In this document: positions 1 to 11,757 of the stretch, in pieces
Numbering within the stretch: the first letter of the stretch is position 1
Layout: each line of letters starts with the position of its first letter
NCBI RefSeq assembly: GCF_964020195.1
Contig: NZ_OZ026539.1
Location: 62,001 to 126,000 of the forward strand
Length of the DNA stretch: 64,000 nt
Reading direction: 5' to 3'
Source of the DNA: Spiroplasma endosymbiont of Lasioglossum villosulum
Lineage (GTDB): Bacteria; Bacillota_I; Bacilli_A; Mycoplasmatales; VBWQ01
Notes under the pieces: model-generated
Databases searched by the model: none
Seen by the model: the letters and a program-made list of their open reading frames with translations, nothing else
What the model was told of the DNA's origin: nothing
Position numbers and translations under genes: made by a program

Positions 1-1004
1 ACGTTGAATATGAAACACCAACTCGTCACTATGCACACGTTGACTGTCCAGGTCACGCTGACTACATTAAAAATATGATTACAGGTGCAGCTCAAATGGA
101 TGGTTCAGTGTTAGTTGTTTCTGCAACTGATGGTCCAATGCCACAAACACGTGAACACATTCTATTGGCACGTCAAGTTGGAGTTAAAAAAATTGTTGTA
201 TTCTTAAATAAGTGTGATATGGAAAGTGTAGACGATGACGTATTAGAACTTGTTGAAATGGAAATTCGTGAATTACTAACTAAGTATGAATTTGAAGGTG
301 ATGATACACCAATTATTCGTGGTTCTGCAAGAGGAGCATTAGATGGTAAAAAAGAATGAGAAGCAAAAATTAAAGAATTATTAACAGCAATGGATGAATG
401 AATCCCAACACCAAAAAGAGAAGTTGATAAACCAGTATTATTAGCTGTTGAAGATGTTTTCACTATTACTGGACGTGGAACAGTAGCTACTGGAAGAATT
501 GAACGTGGAACTTTAAAAGTTAATGATGAAATTGATATTATTGGTATTAACAAAGGTCTTAAAAAAGTTGTTGTTACTGGTATTGAAATGTTCAGAAAAT
601 TATTAGATGAAGCACAAGCTGGTGATAACGTTGGAGTATTATTACGTGGAGTTAAACGTGAAGATATTCAACGTGGACAAGTTATTGCTAAACCAGGATC
701 AGTTACTCCACATACTAAATTTAAAGGTGAAGTTTATATTCTAACTAAAGAAGAAGGTGGACGTCATACTTCATTTAATCCGGGATATCGACCACAATTT
801 TATTTTCGTACAACTGATGTTACAGGAAGTATGGGAAACTTTATTAATAAAGGTGAAAAATCGGAATTAATTATGCCAGGTGATAACGTTACTATTACTG
901 TTGAATTAATTCACCCAGTTGCCCTTGAGAAAGGTACTCAATTCTCAATCCGTGAAGGTGGAAGAACTGTTGGAGCCGGACAAGTTACTGAAGTTATTGA
1001 ATAA
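1..1004 (+). CDS. tuf: Elongation factor Tu, 5' truncated by window edge
   Basis: Delivers aminoacyl-tRNA to the ribosome as a GTPase. The window opens in the G domain just before the DCPGH switch motif; NKCDM (guanine specificity) follows near position 225, then the beta-barrel domains 2 and 3, ending VTEVIE. Roughly the first 65-70 residues lie outside the window. In-frame TGA codons (for example 357-359) stand for the conserved tryptophans, which fixes genetic code 4. A strong terminator follows directly. Confidence 0.98.
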
Positions 1005-1010
1005 TCACAT

Positions 1011-1058
1011 TTAATCAAAAATCTTTATTCTCAAAAGAGAATAAAGATTTTTGATTAA
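1011..1058 (+). terminator. Intrinsic terminator after tuf
   Basis: A perfect 22-bp stem (1011-1032 with 1037-1058) closes on an AAAA loop just after the tuf stop codon. The A/T-rich outer part of the stem supplies the T-run on the transcript. Confidence 0.9.
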
Positions 1059-1106
1059 AAATATTTTAGTAGTAAAATTAATTTATAGAAAAGAGATGAC
1101 AAATCA

Positions 1107-1754
1107 ATGCCTTATGTTAAAGAACTGGAAAGTCTAATTTTAAATCGTAAATCAATTCGTAATTATGATCCTAGTAAAGTTATTAGTGATAGTAAAATTA
1201 ACGATATTCTTAACTATGTGCGTCATACCCCATCTTCATATGGTTTAGAACCATGAAAAATTTTAGTTATTAGTAATTCTAAAATTAAAGCACAATTGCA
1301 ACCAATCATAAATAATCAACAACAAGTTAGTACTTGTTCACATTTATTTATTTTATTAAGTTATAGTGGTGAAAATTTCAATACTAGTAATCAATGATTT
1401 GTTGATACTGTTATGAAAAGACGTAATTTAACAAAACCACAATACGAAATTTATAAATCAACATTTAATAATTTCTTTGATCATGACAAAAAAACACAAA
1501 TAAATCATTGGGCACAATGTCAAACTTTTATTTTATTACAAAACCTTTTATTATTATTAACTGCTCATGAAATTGATAATGTTGTATTAGGTGGTTTTAA
1601 TGAACAACAATTATTAACTTACTTAGAATCAAATAAGATTATTGAACCTAATAAGTATCATGTTACAATTTTAGTGTCTGCTGGTTATGGTTATCCATCA
1701 AAAACTAAAATTATTAAAAATGAAGTTAGTGAAATCAGTACTCTTATCAAATAA
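1107..1754 (+). CDS. Nitroreductase family protein
   Basis: A 215-residue FMN-dependent oxidoreductase-type protein. The N-terminus reads SLILNRKSIRNYDPSKVI, the family's characteristic FMN-phosphate-binding start, and the middle has HWAQCQTFILLQNLLLLLTA, the helix where nitroreductases read an AQ..A motif. Three TGA tryptophans make it look shorter if read with the standard code. It stands alone between the tuf terminator and an unrelated gene 22 bases on. Substrate cannot be told. Confidence 0.85.
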
Positions 1755-1776
1755 ATGTATTAGAAAAGGTATTGCA

Positions 1777-2574
1777 ATGGAAAAATTAAAAATAAATAAC
1801 TTAGATATTGAATTAAATATTAATGTTATTGGTAAATTTTTAGATAAGATTGAATATCCAATTCTTATTTTTGATTTTGAGACTTTTCGTAATTTATTAC
1901 ATAAAAAAAAGAACAATTCGTATGCTCATGATTTTGAAAAAATTTTTTCAATTGCATTATTAATTATTAATAAAAAAGAAGATTTAAGTGTTAGTAATTT
2001 ACAAAATAAAAAGTTACATTTATTCGTTAAAACTGTTATTCCACAACCAAATATTTTAAATGAAGATTTAAAACTTGTTAAACATCAACAACAGTTTTTT
2101 AAATTTTTAACTAATAAGTTATTAAAATATAACATTAAATCTTTGATTTTACTTGGTGCCAGAACTGAAATATTAATGTTAAAAAACTATTTGAGTTATC
2201 ATAATGATGAAAGTAAATTCAAAAATAAAGTTAGTTATTTTTTTCAAAAACATAAAATTTTTGATTTATATGATATTTGAAATAATGATCAAGTTTTAAA
2301 TTTACCTTTATATAAAAAAGGTTTACATCTTGATGTTGGTGCTAGTAAAAAAACTTCAATACTAATTAAAAATAATAATGATTATTGTAAAATATTAAAA
2401 GAACAATTTTCATTAACAAATAATAATATTGGAAGAATTATTGATCAATATTTTTTTAATAATATTTGTTTATTACCTAGTTTTACTACGCAAGTAGCAA
2501 ATCATAATCAAAATGATGTTTTAATTGGCGCTGCAATCTTATCATTACTTTATACTTTTTGTGATAAATATTAA
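1777..2574 (+). CDS. DUF2779-like / DFET-motif nuclease-like protein
   Basis: A 265-residue protein with YPILIFDFETF near residue 28. An aspartate-x-glutamate on a predicted first strand is the signature of RNase H-fold 3'-5' exonucleases and of the mollicute DUF2779 group, which starts the same way. Later acidic residues (KIFDLYDIW, and the C-terminal QNDVLIGAAILSLLY stretch) could complete the metal site. The TGA at 2278-2280 is tryptophan inside the gene. It follows the nitroreductase by 22 bases and ends at a perfect hairpin. Family placement is inference. Confidence 0.6.
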
Positions 2575-2577
2575 GAA

Positions 2578-2616
2578 AATAAAAAATATTAATTATTTAA
2601 ATTAATATTTTTTATT
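2578..2616. terminator. Bidirectional hairpin terminator between convergent genes
   Basis: A perfect 17-bp stem (2578-2594 with 2600-2616) has a five-base loop, and A/T tracts lie on both sides. It sits between the stop codons of the plus-strand gene ending at 2574 and the minus-strand gene ending at 2630. Confidence 0.8.
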
Positions 2617-2629
2617 AAATTTTATTTTT

Positions 2630-3270
2630 TTAGTTCAAATTTTTTGGTATTTGTGAATTATATATTGTTGTATTTGTTGATAAAGGCATTAAATTATTAA
2701 TTTCATTAACATTCAATCTTGTTTCACTATTTGAACTTACATCTTGAGTTTCTAAATTATCATTATTATTTGTTAATTTAAGTAAATTTTGAAATTGTTT
2801 TTCAAGTTCTGTTTTAGATTGACTAATTAAATAAGTATTTTCAAACACTGATTTTTTGCAAGGATATCAATATCCATCTTCATCTCAAATTAAAACATCT
2901 TCTTTAGTATATTTTACTTCTTTTTTAGTACCATTTGGACCCCAAGGTAGTGATAATTCTCCGCTTTTATTATCTTTATTAAGATTAACTATTTTTATTT
3001 TAGAATCGGGATTTGCTCAAGCTTCCCCCTTACTTATATTATTAATAACCGGAATATAAGTAGTTTTAAATTTTTTTGGTTAACAACTCAATGTTCACCA
3101 ATAACTCCTGTAATAATATAATCATCGCGATGACAAGTTACTGTTACTTTTTCTAGTGTTTCAATTTCTAATGGGTTATTATCTTGATGTAATTGAAATT
3201 CATATTTTACAGTAGGATTTTTAATACAAAATGTAACATTTGAATTTTCTGTATTTTCTTTAAATAACAT
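2630..3270 (-). pseudogene. Unknown protein, broken by a one-base homopolymer frameshift
   Basis: Starts at the ATG at 3270 behind a good ribosome binding site (AGGAGAAAAT, 3271-3280) and runs to a TAA at 2630. The frame changes at the A7 run (T7 on the plus strand, 3071-3077). With eight A's, the reading continues VNQKKFKTTYIPV into an acidic, Trp-rich segment and ends QIPKNLN, giving about 213 residues. As written, the protein would stop some 80 residues in. No family recognised; the unbroken downstream frame suggests a recent change or a sequencing error. Confidence 0.7.
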
Positions 3271-3348
3271 ATTTTCTCCTTCATCTTTTTGTTTTTTGAA
3301 TAAAGACTTTATTTTAAAAATAAACATATAGTAAATTTTAAATTTCAA

Positions 3349-3672
3349 TATTTATCTTTATTTTTTTTAAAATAATTTAATAAAATTAAAAAAACTAATA
3401 TAGATAAAAATATCTATATTAGTAATGAACATTTAATAAATTATTATTAATAATATCATTTTTTTATCTTTTTTAAAAATATTTTTGTAATTAAATTATT
3501 ATATATAATTGTAAAATTATAAGTAAAAGTAGCAATATTATAAATTAAAATCATAATTTTATGATTTACTAACACCCAAACTAATACCTAATATAAGGTG
3601 TACTTATGTTATAATTACTATAGTATATTGTTGACTCTTCGTTAAAATTAAGTTTGAAAAGGAGTACTAACT
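3349..3672. other. Intergenic region, divergent upstream regions
   Basis: This stretch separates two divergent genes and has no convincing ORF. It is extremely AT-rich and includes the extended -10 promoter listed separately. Confidence 0.6.
3607..3615 (+). promoter_or_regulatory. Extended -10 promoter (TGTTATAAT)
   Basis: TGTTATAAT matches the extended -10 consensus (TGnTATAAT) 58 bases before the start codon at 3673. No good -35 is visible, which is usual for extended -10 promoters. Confidence 0.5.
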
Positions 3673-4323
3673 ATGAAAATTGGAATTATTGGAGCATCAG
3701 GAAAATCAGGACTTGCCTTAACTAAAGAAGCTTTAAAACAGGGATATCAAGTTGTTGCCATTACTAGAAATCTTATTAAAATGCCAATTCTTAATAATGA
3801 TAATCGATTGACCATTAAAAAAGCTGATCTTACTAATAAAAGTAGTATTAAAGCGGTTGTTAATGATGTTGATATTTTAATTAGTGCTTACGGCCCTACT
3901 ATTGATAATCCCCAAAATATTCATCAGCAAGTTGCTAAAAACTTAATTACTATCATGCATGAATGTCAAAATATTAAAAGGTTATTAATTGTTGGTGGTG
4001 CTGGTAGTTTGTTAAATGATAAGAATGAAATATTAGTAGAAACAATTGCATTTCCTGAAGCATGAAAAGAGCATGCACAACAACAAGTTCAAGCATTAGA
4101 TACTTATCGTAGCAGTGACATTAATTGAACATATTTTAGCCCTTCTTTATACTATGACCCAGAATTACCAACTTTAGACAAATTTAAAATTGGTAACAAT
4201 CACTTAATTGTTAATAAAGAAGGAAAAAGTGAAATTAGTTATGGTGATGCAGCAATTGCTATTATTAATGAGATTAAAGAACAAAAATTTATTAAAAAAC
4301 GTTTTACAGCGGGTTATAATTAA
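3673..4323 (+). CDS. NAD(P)-binding Rossmann reductase (NmrA/SDR-like)
   Basis: A 216-residue protein opening with MKIGIIGASGKSGLAL, the GxxGxxG dinucleotide-binding motif of NAD(P)H-binding proteins of the NmrA/atypical SDR type. KADLTNKSSI is at about the usual D-L position and LLIVGGAGSLL marks the central strand. The start has a strong site (AAAAGGAGTACTAACT). It lies 27 bases ahead of an aldo/keto reductase, so the two probably form a redox operon. The substrate is unknown. Confidence 0.85.
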
Positions 4324-4350
4324 TATTTTGTTTGAAAGGATATTAGACAA

Positions 4351-5226
4351 ATGTTAAAACTTACAAAAGAACAAATTTTACAAAAAACGATAACTTTAAA
4401 TAATGGTGTCAAAATTCCTCAATTTGGATTAGGTACATATTTAATGGTTGATAGTAAATCTATTTATAATTTAGTAATTTGTGCTTTGCAAAATGGTTAT
4501 CGTCATATTGATACTGCAGAATATTATAAAAACGAGGAGATAATTGGGAATGCAATTAAAGATTTTTTAGCAGAAAATCCAGAAGTTAAAAGGGAAGATT
4601 TATTTATTACTTCTAAAATTTGAAATGACAATCATGAATATGAACTTACTAAAGATGCTTTGCGTGGTATCCTGAATCGTTTAAAACTAGATTATTTAGA
4701 TTTATGTTTAATTCATTGACCAACTAAACAAAGTTTTGAATGTTGAAGAGCCTTAGAAGAATTTTATGAATATGGTAAAGTTAGGGCAATTGGTGTTTCA
4801 AATTTTAATAGTTCACAATTGAAAGATTTTTTAAAAAAAATAAAAATAAAACCAGCAATTAATCAAATTGAAACACATCCTGGTTTTAATCAAAAAAACA
4901 CAATAGATTTTTGTTACGAGAATAATATTGCTGTTACTTCATGAAGAACAATGCTAGGTGGTAGAGCAGATGAAATACCATTATTACAAGAATTAGCAAA
5001 TAAATACAAGGTTACTACTAGTCACATTGCTTTAAGATGAGCTTGACAATTGGGTCAAGTAGTTATTCCTAAATCAACTAATCCAGAGCGAATTATTAGT
5101 AATCCCGATATTGGGGGTTTTCAACTAACAGAAGAAGAGATGTTAAAAATTCAAAAATTACCACAAACTGCTTTAGGGCCACAATCTAATGATAAAAAAT
5201 TTTGAAAAGGAATTATGATGGATTAA
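4351..5226 (+). CDS. Aldo/keto reductase
   Basis: A 291-residue NADPH-dependent carbonyl reductase with a TIM barrel. The catalytic tetrad is visible: D and Y in DTAEYY, K in ITSKIW and H in LIHWP. The cofactor site shows as IPKSTNPERI near the C-terminus. Length is normal for the family. It follows the NAD(P)-binding reductase and precedes the P-type ATPase by 24 bases on the same strand. Confidence 0.95.
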
Positions 5227-5250
5227 ATTTAAAAAGGGGGTTAAATAATT

Positions 5251-7908
5251 GTGATTTGAAATGATTCAACTAAGGAATTAGCAAAAAAATTAAATACTAA
5301 TTTTGTTACAGGTTTAACTGAAGAAGCCGCAGCTCAATTGCTAATAGAAACAGGACCTAATCAATTACCAGTTACGAAAAAAAAACCAATTTGAAAAATA
5401 GTTTTAGCACATTTTATTGAACCATTTGTTTTAGTATTAATTGCATTAGCAATTATTGCTACTGTTATTGGTCAATGACAAGAAGCATTAGTTGTTTTTT
5501 TAATTGTAATTGTTGATGCTACTTTGGCTACTTATCAAGAAGTAAAAGCTGCAGCTTCTTTGGACTCTTTAAAGAAATTAGTTTCTTCACAAGCAGTAGT
5601 AATTCGTAATGGTAATAAATACGATATTGATGCTAAAGATTTAGTGGTAGGTGATTTGGTTTATTTAGATGCGGGAATGTTTGTACCTGCTGATCTGCGT
5701 ATTATTCAGTCTTATAATTTACGTACTAATGAATCACTTTTAACTGGTGAATCAACCTTAATTAGTAAAACTACTGAAGCATTAACTGAAGAAAAATTAT
5801 CAATTGGTGAAAGAACTAATCTTGTTTTTATGTCTACTTCTATTGCGACAGGTAGTGGTCTTGGTTTAGTTTATGCAACAGCAAAAACTTCTGAAATTGG
5901 AAAAATAACTAAGTTATTACAAGAAGAAAAAAAACCTAAATCACCATTAACGCGACAAATGTCTTTTTTAATTAGAATAATTTCGGTTTTTGCTTTATTA
6001 TTAGGTTTAGCTATGTTTTTATTACAATTTTTCTTAATTAAAGTACCTGCTATTAATGCTTTAATTTTTGGAATTGCTTTAACAATAGCAGTAATACCTG
6101 AAGGTTTGCAAGTTATTGTTACCGTTTCATTATCACTGGGAAGTTCAAGAATGGCAAAAAAACATGCTATTGTTAAACATTTACCTGCTGTTGAAACATT
6201 AGGTCAAGTTGATATTATTTGTTCTGATAAAACCGGAACTTTAACACAAAATAAAATGACTGTTAAAAAATATTATTTAACAAAATCAGTTAATGATAGT
6301 AATGACTTTAAAAAGAAAACTAAGCAAGAACAATTATTTTTAGATTGTTTAGTATTATGTAATAATAGTGAAGTTAGTAAAAATAAAACTATTGGTGATC
6401 CAACGGAAGCAGCACTTATTAATTGATCAGAAACATTAAAGTTTCCAACAAAGGCACTTAGTGATAAACATACTCGAGTTCATGAAATACCTTTTGATTC
6501 CAATCGTAAATTAATGTCAACAATTAATGAATACGATAAAGAAACTTATGTTTTTGTTAAAGGTGCGGTTGATAATATGATTAATATTTGTACTCATGCG
6601 CTTATTAATAATGAAAGGGTAGTATTAACTGCACAAATTAAAAAAGAAATAATTGCAAGTATGGAAGAAATGTCAAATTCAGCATTACGTGTTTTGGGAG
6701 CAAGTTATAAAACTGTTAATAATACGAAAGATTATAGTAATATTAGTGAAATTGAAAGTAATTTAACTTTTTTAGGATTAGTTGGAATGATTGATCCACC
6801 AAGAAACGAAGTTAAAGATTCTTTAGTTAAAACTAAAAAAGCAGGTATTGATACAATTATGATTACTGGTGATCATTTAAATACTGCTGTTGCTATTGGT
6901 CAAGAATTAGGTTTCATTGAAAATAAAACACAAGCACTTAGTGGTAATACGATTGATGATATTCCAGAAGAATCATTTAATGCTAATATTAATCAATATC
7001 GAGTTTTTGCTCGTGTTTCTCCTGAACATAAAGTTAAGATTGTTAAAGCATTGCAGAGTCATAATAAGGTTGTTTCGATGACTGGTGATGGTGTTAATGA
7101 TGCTCCTAGTTTAAAAGCGGCAGATATTGGAGTAGCGATGGGTATTATGGGAACTGATGTTGCTAAAGAATCTTCACAAATAGTATTAACTGATGATAAT
7201 TTTGCTACTATTGTTGATGCTATTGAAGAAGGACGCAATATTTACAGTAAAATTAAAAGAATTGTTATTTTTATTTTAATTACTAATATGGCCCAAGTAT
7301 TTTCAATTGTTATTGGTGCTATTTTTGGATGAAATGAATTATTGCAACCAATTCAAATTTTATGAATTAATTTAATTGTTGAATCTGTTATTGCAATTCC
7401 AATGTCAATGGGACCTAATAACCCTGATTTAATGCTTAGAAAACCAACGAAACGGAATAATAGAATTCTTACTGGTAGTTGAGGATTTATTTGTATTGTT
7501 AGTATAATATTAAGTACCTTATTACTATTAGCTTTTCATTTTTTACCTCAAATTTTACGTGAAAATAATAGTGAAGGTTTTGTTTTTGTTATAATGACTA
7601 ATGTTCCTGTTTTTTATGCATTTTCTTTTGTTTCAGGTGCTAATACAAGTATTTTTAATAAGATTACTTGAAAAAATAAATATATTTGAGTTGCGGCGAT
7701 TAGTGCTTTTGCTATTAATACTTTTATTATTTTTACACCTGTTGTTAGCAATGCTTTTGGTATTGGTGCTGGTTTTCGGGTAGTTGATTGATTACTTTGT
7801 ATTGCTTTATCAACAATATCAATGTGATTATTAGAAGTGTATAAAGGAATTAGACTTTTAGTTAATAAATTAATTAAAAAAGAACAAAATAAAGTAAAAG
7901 TTAAATAA
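5251..7908 (+). CDS. P-type Ca2+ ATPase (P2A-like cation pump)
   Basis: An 885-residue membrane ATPase that exports or sequesters a cation, most likely Ca2+. Visible in order: an N-terminal cation-ATPase domain, the first helix pair, LLTGES of the actuator domain, PEGLQ in helix 4 (the P-E-G motif of Ca2+ and related pumps), DKTGTLT phosphorylation site near residue 325, KGA nucleotide site, TGDGVNDAP hinge and the C-terminal helices. The start is GTG at 5251 behind AAAAAGGGGG. Several TGA tryptophans are present. It is close behind the aldo/keto reductase, possibly co-transcribed. Confidence 0.95.
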
Positions 7909-7928
7909 TATAGAATGGAAAATTAATA

Positions 7929-8450
7929 ATGAGAATTATTCCGTATGAATTATTTAGTTATACACCAGATATGAGTTTAACTGCATTGCGTAAAGAACTA
8001 CTAATGTATGATCATTGTTTAAATAAAAAAATTACAAATATGGCCATGCAACCATTTTTAGATTTGGAACGCAACTATTTTAATTTACTTTTATGTAAAT
8101 GAGAATTAGAAATGAAAAAACGAAATCATTATGTTAATTCATTATTTAAATGTTATACTAAATACAATGATTTTGAATTTGTTGCAACTCCTGATTTTTT
8201 AATTATTGAATGTTGTATACAATGAGATTTAAAAGGTTTTCAGCCATATAAATGTAATTTAAATTGATATGAAATTATGATGATGACAATTAAAAATAAA
8301 GATAAAATAAATAAAGATTTTTATGAACAACTTTCTTTGTGGTATAAAGAAATGTTTATGAAAATTAATAATAATGGTTCTTTTAAACCTAAGAAATTAA
8401 ATATGAATGTTGTTTTTGAAAAAATAAGTAATTTTTTATTAACAGCATAA
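7929..8450 (+). CDS. Small protein, possibly TIGR02328-like (pyrimidine-dimer glycosylase-related)
   Basis: A 173-residue protein starting MRIIPYELFSYTPDMSL, rich in aromatic residues, 20 bases after the ATPase stop. The opening Met-Arg, the following helix and the WELEMKKRNHYV segment resemble the layout of the TIGR02328 group related to T4 endonuclease V. The match is by eye only and the catalytic residues are not certain. The ribosome binding site is weak, so translation may be coupled to the upstream gene. Confidence 0.5.
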
Positions 8451-8586
8451 TAGTTTTTGAAAAAAATTTTGATTTTATTTTATAATTAAATTATAAAACA
8501 CTCTAATAGAATGGAAATTTTATTTTTGAAATTAAACTAAATATGTTGTTGAATTGCTTCTATTTTAATTACCCTTTTTAAACAAT

Positions 8587-8622
8587 TAACCCATTTACTT
8601 TGGCATAAAAGTAATGGGTTAA
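8587..8622. terminator. Hairpin terminator between convergent genes
   Basis: The arms TTAACCCATTTACTTT and AAAGTAATGGGTTAA pair with one bulged base around a short GGCATA-type loop. It lies between the plus-strand gene ending at 8450 and the lipoprotein gene ending at 8707. The rest of 8451-8706 holds nothing else recognisable. Confidence 0.7.
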
Positions 8623-8706
8623 AATTATATATTGGATAGCAACTATATGTTATTAAATTTTGTGTATTTTCAATAGACTTCTTTCATGTTTGATTTAAAA
8701 TTTACA

Positions 8707-9474
8707 TTAGTTAATAATTTTAATAGCTTTTGGTAAAGTGACAGATATTAAATTAGTCATTCCAACAAAATCAATTGAATTTCATTGAGCAGTAATTTTA
8801 ACTTTGACTATCTTACTAGTAGTTGATAAATCAATAGTAGTAATTCTATTAATACAATCTTCATCTATTATATCATATACATAATCAAGGTTTTTGATGA
8901 CAATATCGCCATAACATATTTTTTGTACAGAATTATTGATGATTGAATCTAATGCATTTTCTATTTCTTCTTTTGTAACAGCATTTGGGTAAATAGCCTC
9001 AATTTGACTTGGACTATCAATATTAGTAATTTCGTTTAAATCATTTCATCATTGTAATAAGCAATAACTAATTGTAATATTATTTTTTTCTCCTTTAAAT
9101 TTGGCTCCATTTTTAGCAACAATTTTAATATTTAAATTTAAAGTTAAAAAATCATTTGGTTTAAAAATATCAATAAAGTATAAATCTTTAAAGTAAAAAT
9201 ATTTTTCAAAAATTTTTATATAAACATCATAGTCATCACTTGTAATAGTTTTTAAACCTGACATTGCTACTAATTTTGCTTGTAATTTATTTAAAAATTC
9301 AGATTTTATATTTTTTTTAAATTTTAATGTACCTAAATTTATATTATTAGGAATTTTTGTTGAAATATCAATTTTTGTATCTTTTTTTGAGTCTGGTGTA
9401 TCACAAGCAACTACAGTTAATGGTATTGGTGTTGATATTGCTAAAATTGATAATAATTTTAATAAATTTTTCAT
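8707..9474 (-). CDS. Spiralin-like surface lipoprotein
   Basis: A 255-residue lipoprotein. The signal peptide MKNLLKLLSILAISTPIPL ends in a lipobox (VVAC), so Cys24 should be lipidated and the protein anchored outside the membrane. Two repeats follow, each a D-Y/D-V strand pattern ending in a V.ITA...G.TN.ISVTLP-type segment, the layout of spiralin and other spiroplasma lipoproteins. The start at 9474 is preferred over an in-frame ATG at 9498 because AAAGGAGAAA (9481-9490) precedes it. TGA tryptophans near 9050 link the two halves. Confidence 0.8.
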
Positions 9475-9610
9475 TTTATTTTTCTCCTTTAAATTCATTT
9501 ACCTTCATATAAATTATATAAAATAAAACTTAAATACCATTATATAATATTATTCACGGCAATAAATAAGAATGACAAAAAATTTCTAAAATAAAGTGTA
9601 AAAATAATTA

Positions 9611-10012
9611 GTAGTTTTAATGATAAAAGTTATCAAAGTTCAATAATTATTGATATAACTAAACAAACAAATATTTCAGATATTTATATGCAAAATTATT
9701 TTGCAGAGAAAACTAAACCAGTAACATCAGATAAACAGCAGGCAATTGCAGTTTAAAGAAAATTCAAAAAAATGAATATCTTACTAAGTCAATTAGAAGG
9801 TATGTATAAAGAAAAAAATGATTTTAATCAAAGGATAATGATTATACATTAAGATTTGATAAGAGTCCTTTAATAAAAGGTATTATTGAAGGTAGAAATG
9901 TATTAGCGCATCAATTAATTTTTATTAGTCCATATCAAAAAATTAGTTATTTTCCTCACTTAATTTCTACTATATATTTAGTTTTGTGATATCTTTATGA
10001 AATAGATTACTA
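9611..10012 (+). pseudogene. Decayed unknown gene
   Basis: A remnant reading DKSYQSSIIIDITKQ in one frame is cut by a TAA near 9756 and continues in frame (NILLSQLEGMYKEKNDFNQ). It then shifts frame near 9830 into LRFDKSPLIKGIIEGRN and ends at a TAG/TAA cluster before 10020. There is no start signal. No family recognised; it has at least one nonsense change and one frameshift. Confidence 0.45.
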
Positions 10013-10039
10013 AAAATTTATTTAGATAATAATTGGAAA

Positions 10040-11724
10040 TTAGATATCTTTACCACTTTTAATTGTTTTAATATCTTTTTTTAACTGCTCTTTTAAAAAT
10101 TTAATATCATTCTCACTATTTTTTACTTTTTTTAATGCTTCAATTTTAACTTTAGTATCTTTTTTTAATGCTTGAATCTTATCATTTTTTTCAGTTCTAA
10201 TTAACAATTTGGCTCCAACTTTCTTTGTTAAAATGTGTAAACCCCTAAAAGGGTATTTTTTTAATAAAAGTTTTTCATATTCAATTAATTCTTGATTGCG
10301 AGAAGCAATAACAGTAGCTTGTAAACCACCAGAAATATTAACTGCAGTTCTGCCCATATCAAATAAACCATCTAAAGCACCAATAATACCATAAACAGCA
10401 GCATAATAGCTACCAAAACCAAGACCACCTAAAACACCAGCTGTTACAACAGCAGCAGTTCCTGGTACTCCCGCAATTCCTAATGAAGCAACTAATGTTA
10501 CAATTAAGCCATTAATAAATAAAATAGCAATTGTTCAGTTGGGGAAATTACCAGGAAGGATAAAACTAAATCATAAGAAAGATAAAATAATGCCAGCTTG
10601 CACTCCAGCACAGCCATTTAAACCTATTGTTGTTGAAAGCGGCATTACTGTATCACTACCCTCTTCTTTCACTTTTAAATCTTCTTTTAAGGTATTCATA
10701 GCAATTGGTAAAGCGGCATTAGAAGACTGAGTTGTAAAACCAGCAATAATTGGTTTCTGTGCTTTTAATAATCAACGATAAGGATTAATACCAAATAAAT
10801 ATAATGATAATAAATGTCATAAGAAAGTAATAAGTAGTGCTAAATAAGTGACTCCAATAATAATGCCAATATTAGCAAGTGCACCAATTGGTTGATTAAT
10901 AATTGCTGTTGCTAGCATACTCATAACAGCAAATGGCATAATTTTAATAAACATCATTAATATTGAAATAATAATTTTTCATATTGTTTCTAAAGTGTTT
11001 CTTGCTTTGTCCATTCGTTCTTCATTATGCTTAGTTAGTTTTTTAATTGCAAATCCAATTAAAGCACCAAGGACAATGATTGGAATAATTAATGTTTGAG
11101 TAAAAACACCAATTAAGTTGCTAGGAACGTAACTAATGATAATTTCGGGAATTGTTTTGGCAGTAGTTTTATCGTAACTACCACCATCAGTTAAATTAAA
11201 ACCTTGGCCAATTTTAAAAGCAATTCCTAGTCCAAAGGCAATAGTAAAAGCAATAGCCACATTTATTAATAAAATAGTAATACCAACTCCTGAAACTTTA
11301 GTTATTGTTTTTGAGTTACTATTTTTTTTACTAGTAATTCTAGCAATAGCTAAAAATACTAATGGAATAGTTAACATAGTAATACCAATAATAAAAATAG
11401 TTTTTAATAATTCAATTCAGTGTACAATTTCTGCAATTCAGGGTATATAGTCAGGATTGGGTTTTATTGGTGTTCCAGGTAAGTTAGGATAAGTAATGTT
11501 ATGACTATTAAAACCAGTAATAGCTTGGATAGTAATACCAAAAATTAGTCCTAATCCCATTCCAGTAAAAATACGAATTGGAAATTTAAGTTTAGTTTTT
11601 TAATAAAAATAGAAAGTGCTAGGATAATACTAAAAAAGACAATTATCCCGATTAGACTTTGTCAGTGTGAAATACCAACAAAGTCTCTTAATAAGTTAAT
11701 ATTGTCATTACTAAGAGTTGTCAT
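10040..11724 (-). pseudogene. Na+:dicarboxylate / cystine-type symporter (SDF family), frameshifted near N-terminus
   Basis: Secondary transporter of the dicarboxylate/amino acid:cation symporter family. Visible features are FTTQSSNAALPI (the serine-rich reentrant loop), GLNGCAGVQAG and GFGSYYAAVYGIIGALDGLFDMGRTAVNISG (conserved HP2/TM8 region, shortened: key part DMGRTAVNISG). The C-terminal tail after about residue 480 is highly charged. The start at 11724 has GAGGTAG ahead of it. A missing A in the A6 run at 11596-11601 (minus strand) breaks the frame near residue 42; one added base joins IFIKKTKLKFPIRIF. It is therefore a pseudogene, a slippage-expressed gene or a sequence error. Confidence 0.8.
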
Positions 11725-11757
11725 AGTTGCTACCTCATTCTTTTTATTTTTTATAGG

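Noticed and set aside
2278-2280. TGA codons as premature stops throughout
   Set aside because: They fall at conserved tryptophans in EF-Tu, the aldo/keto reductase and others; genetic code 4 applies, so these genes are intact.
5251-7908. Two separate ATPase genes and a small ORF at 7601
   Set aside because: They are pieces of one P-type ATPase interrupted only by TGA tryptophans; the 7601 ORF is an out-of-frame shadow.
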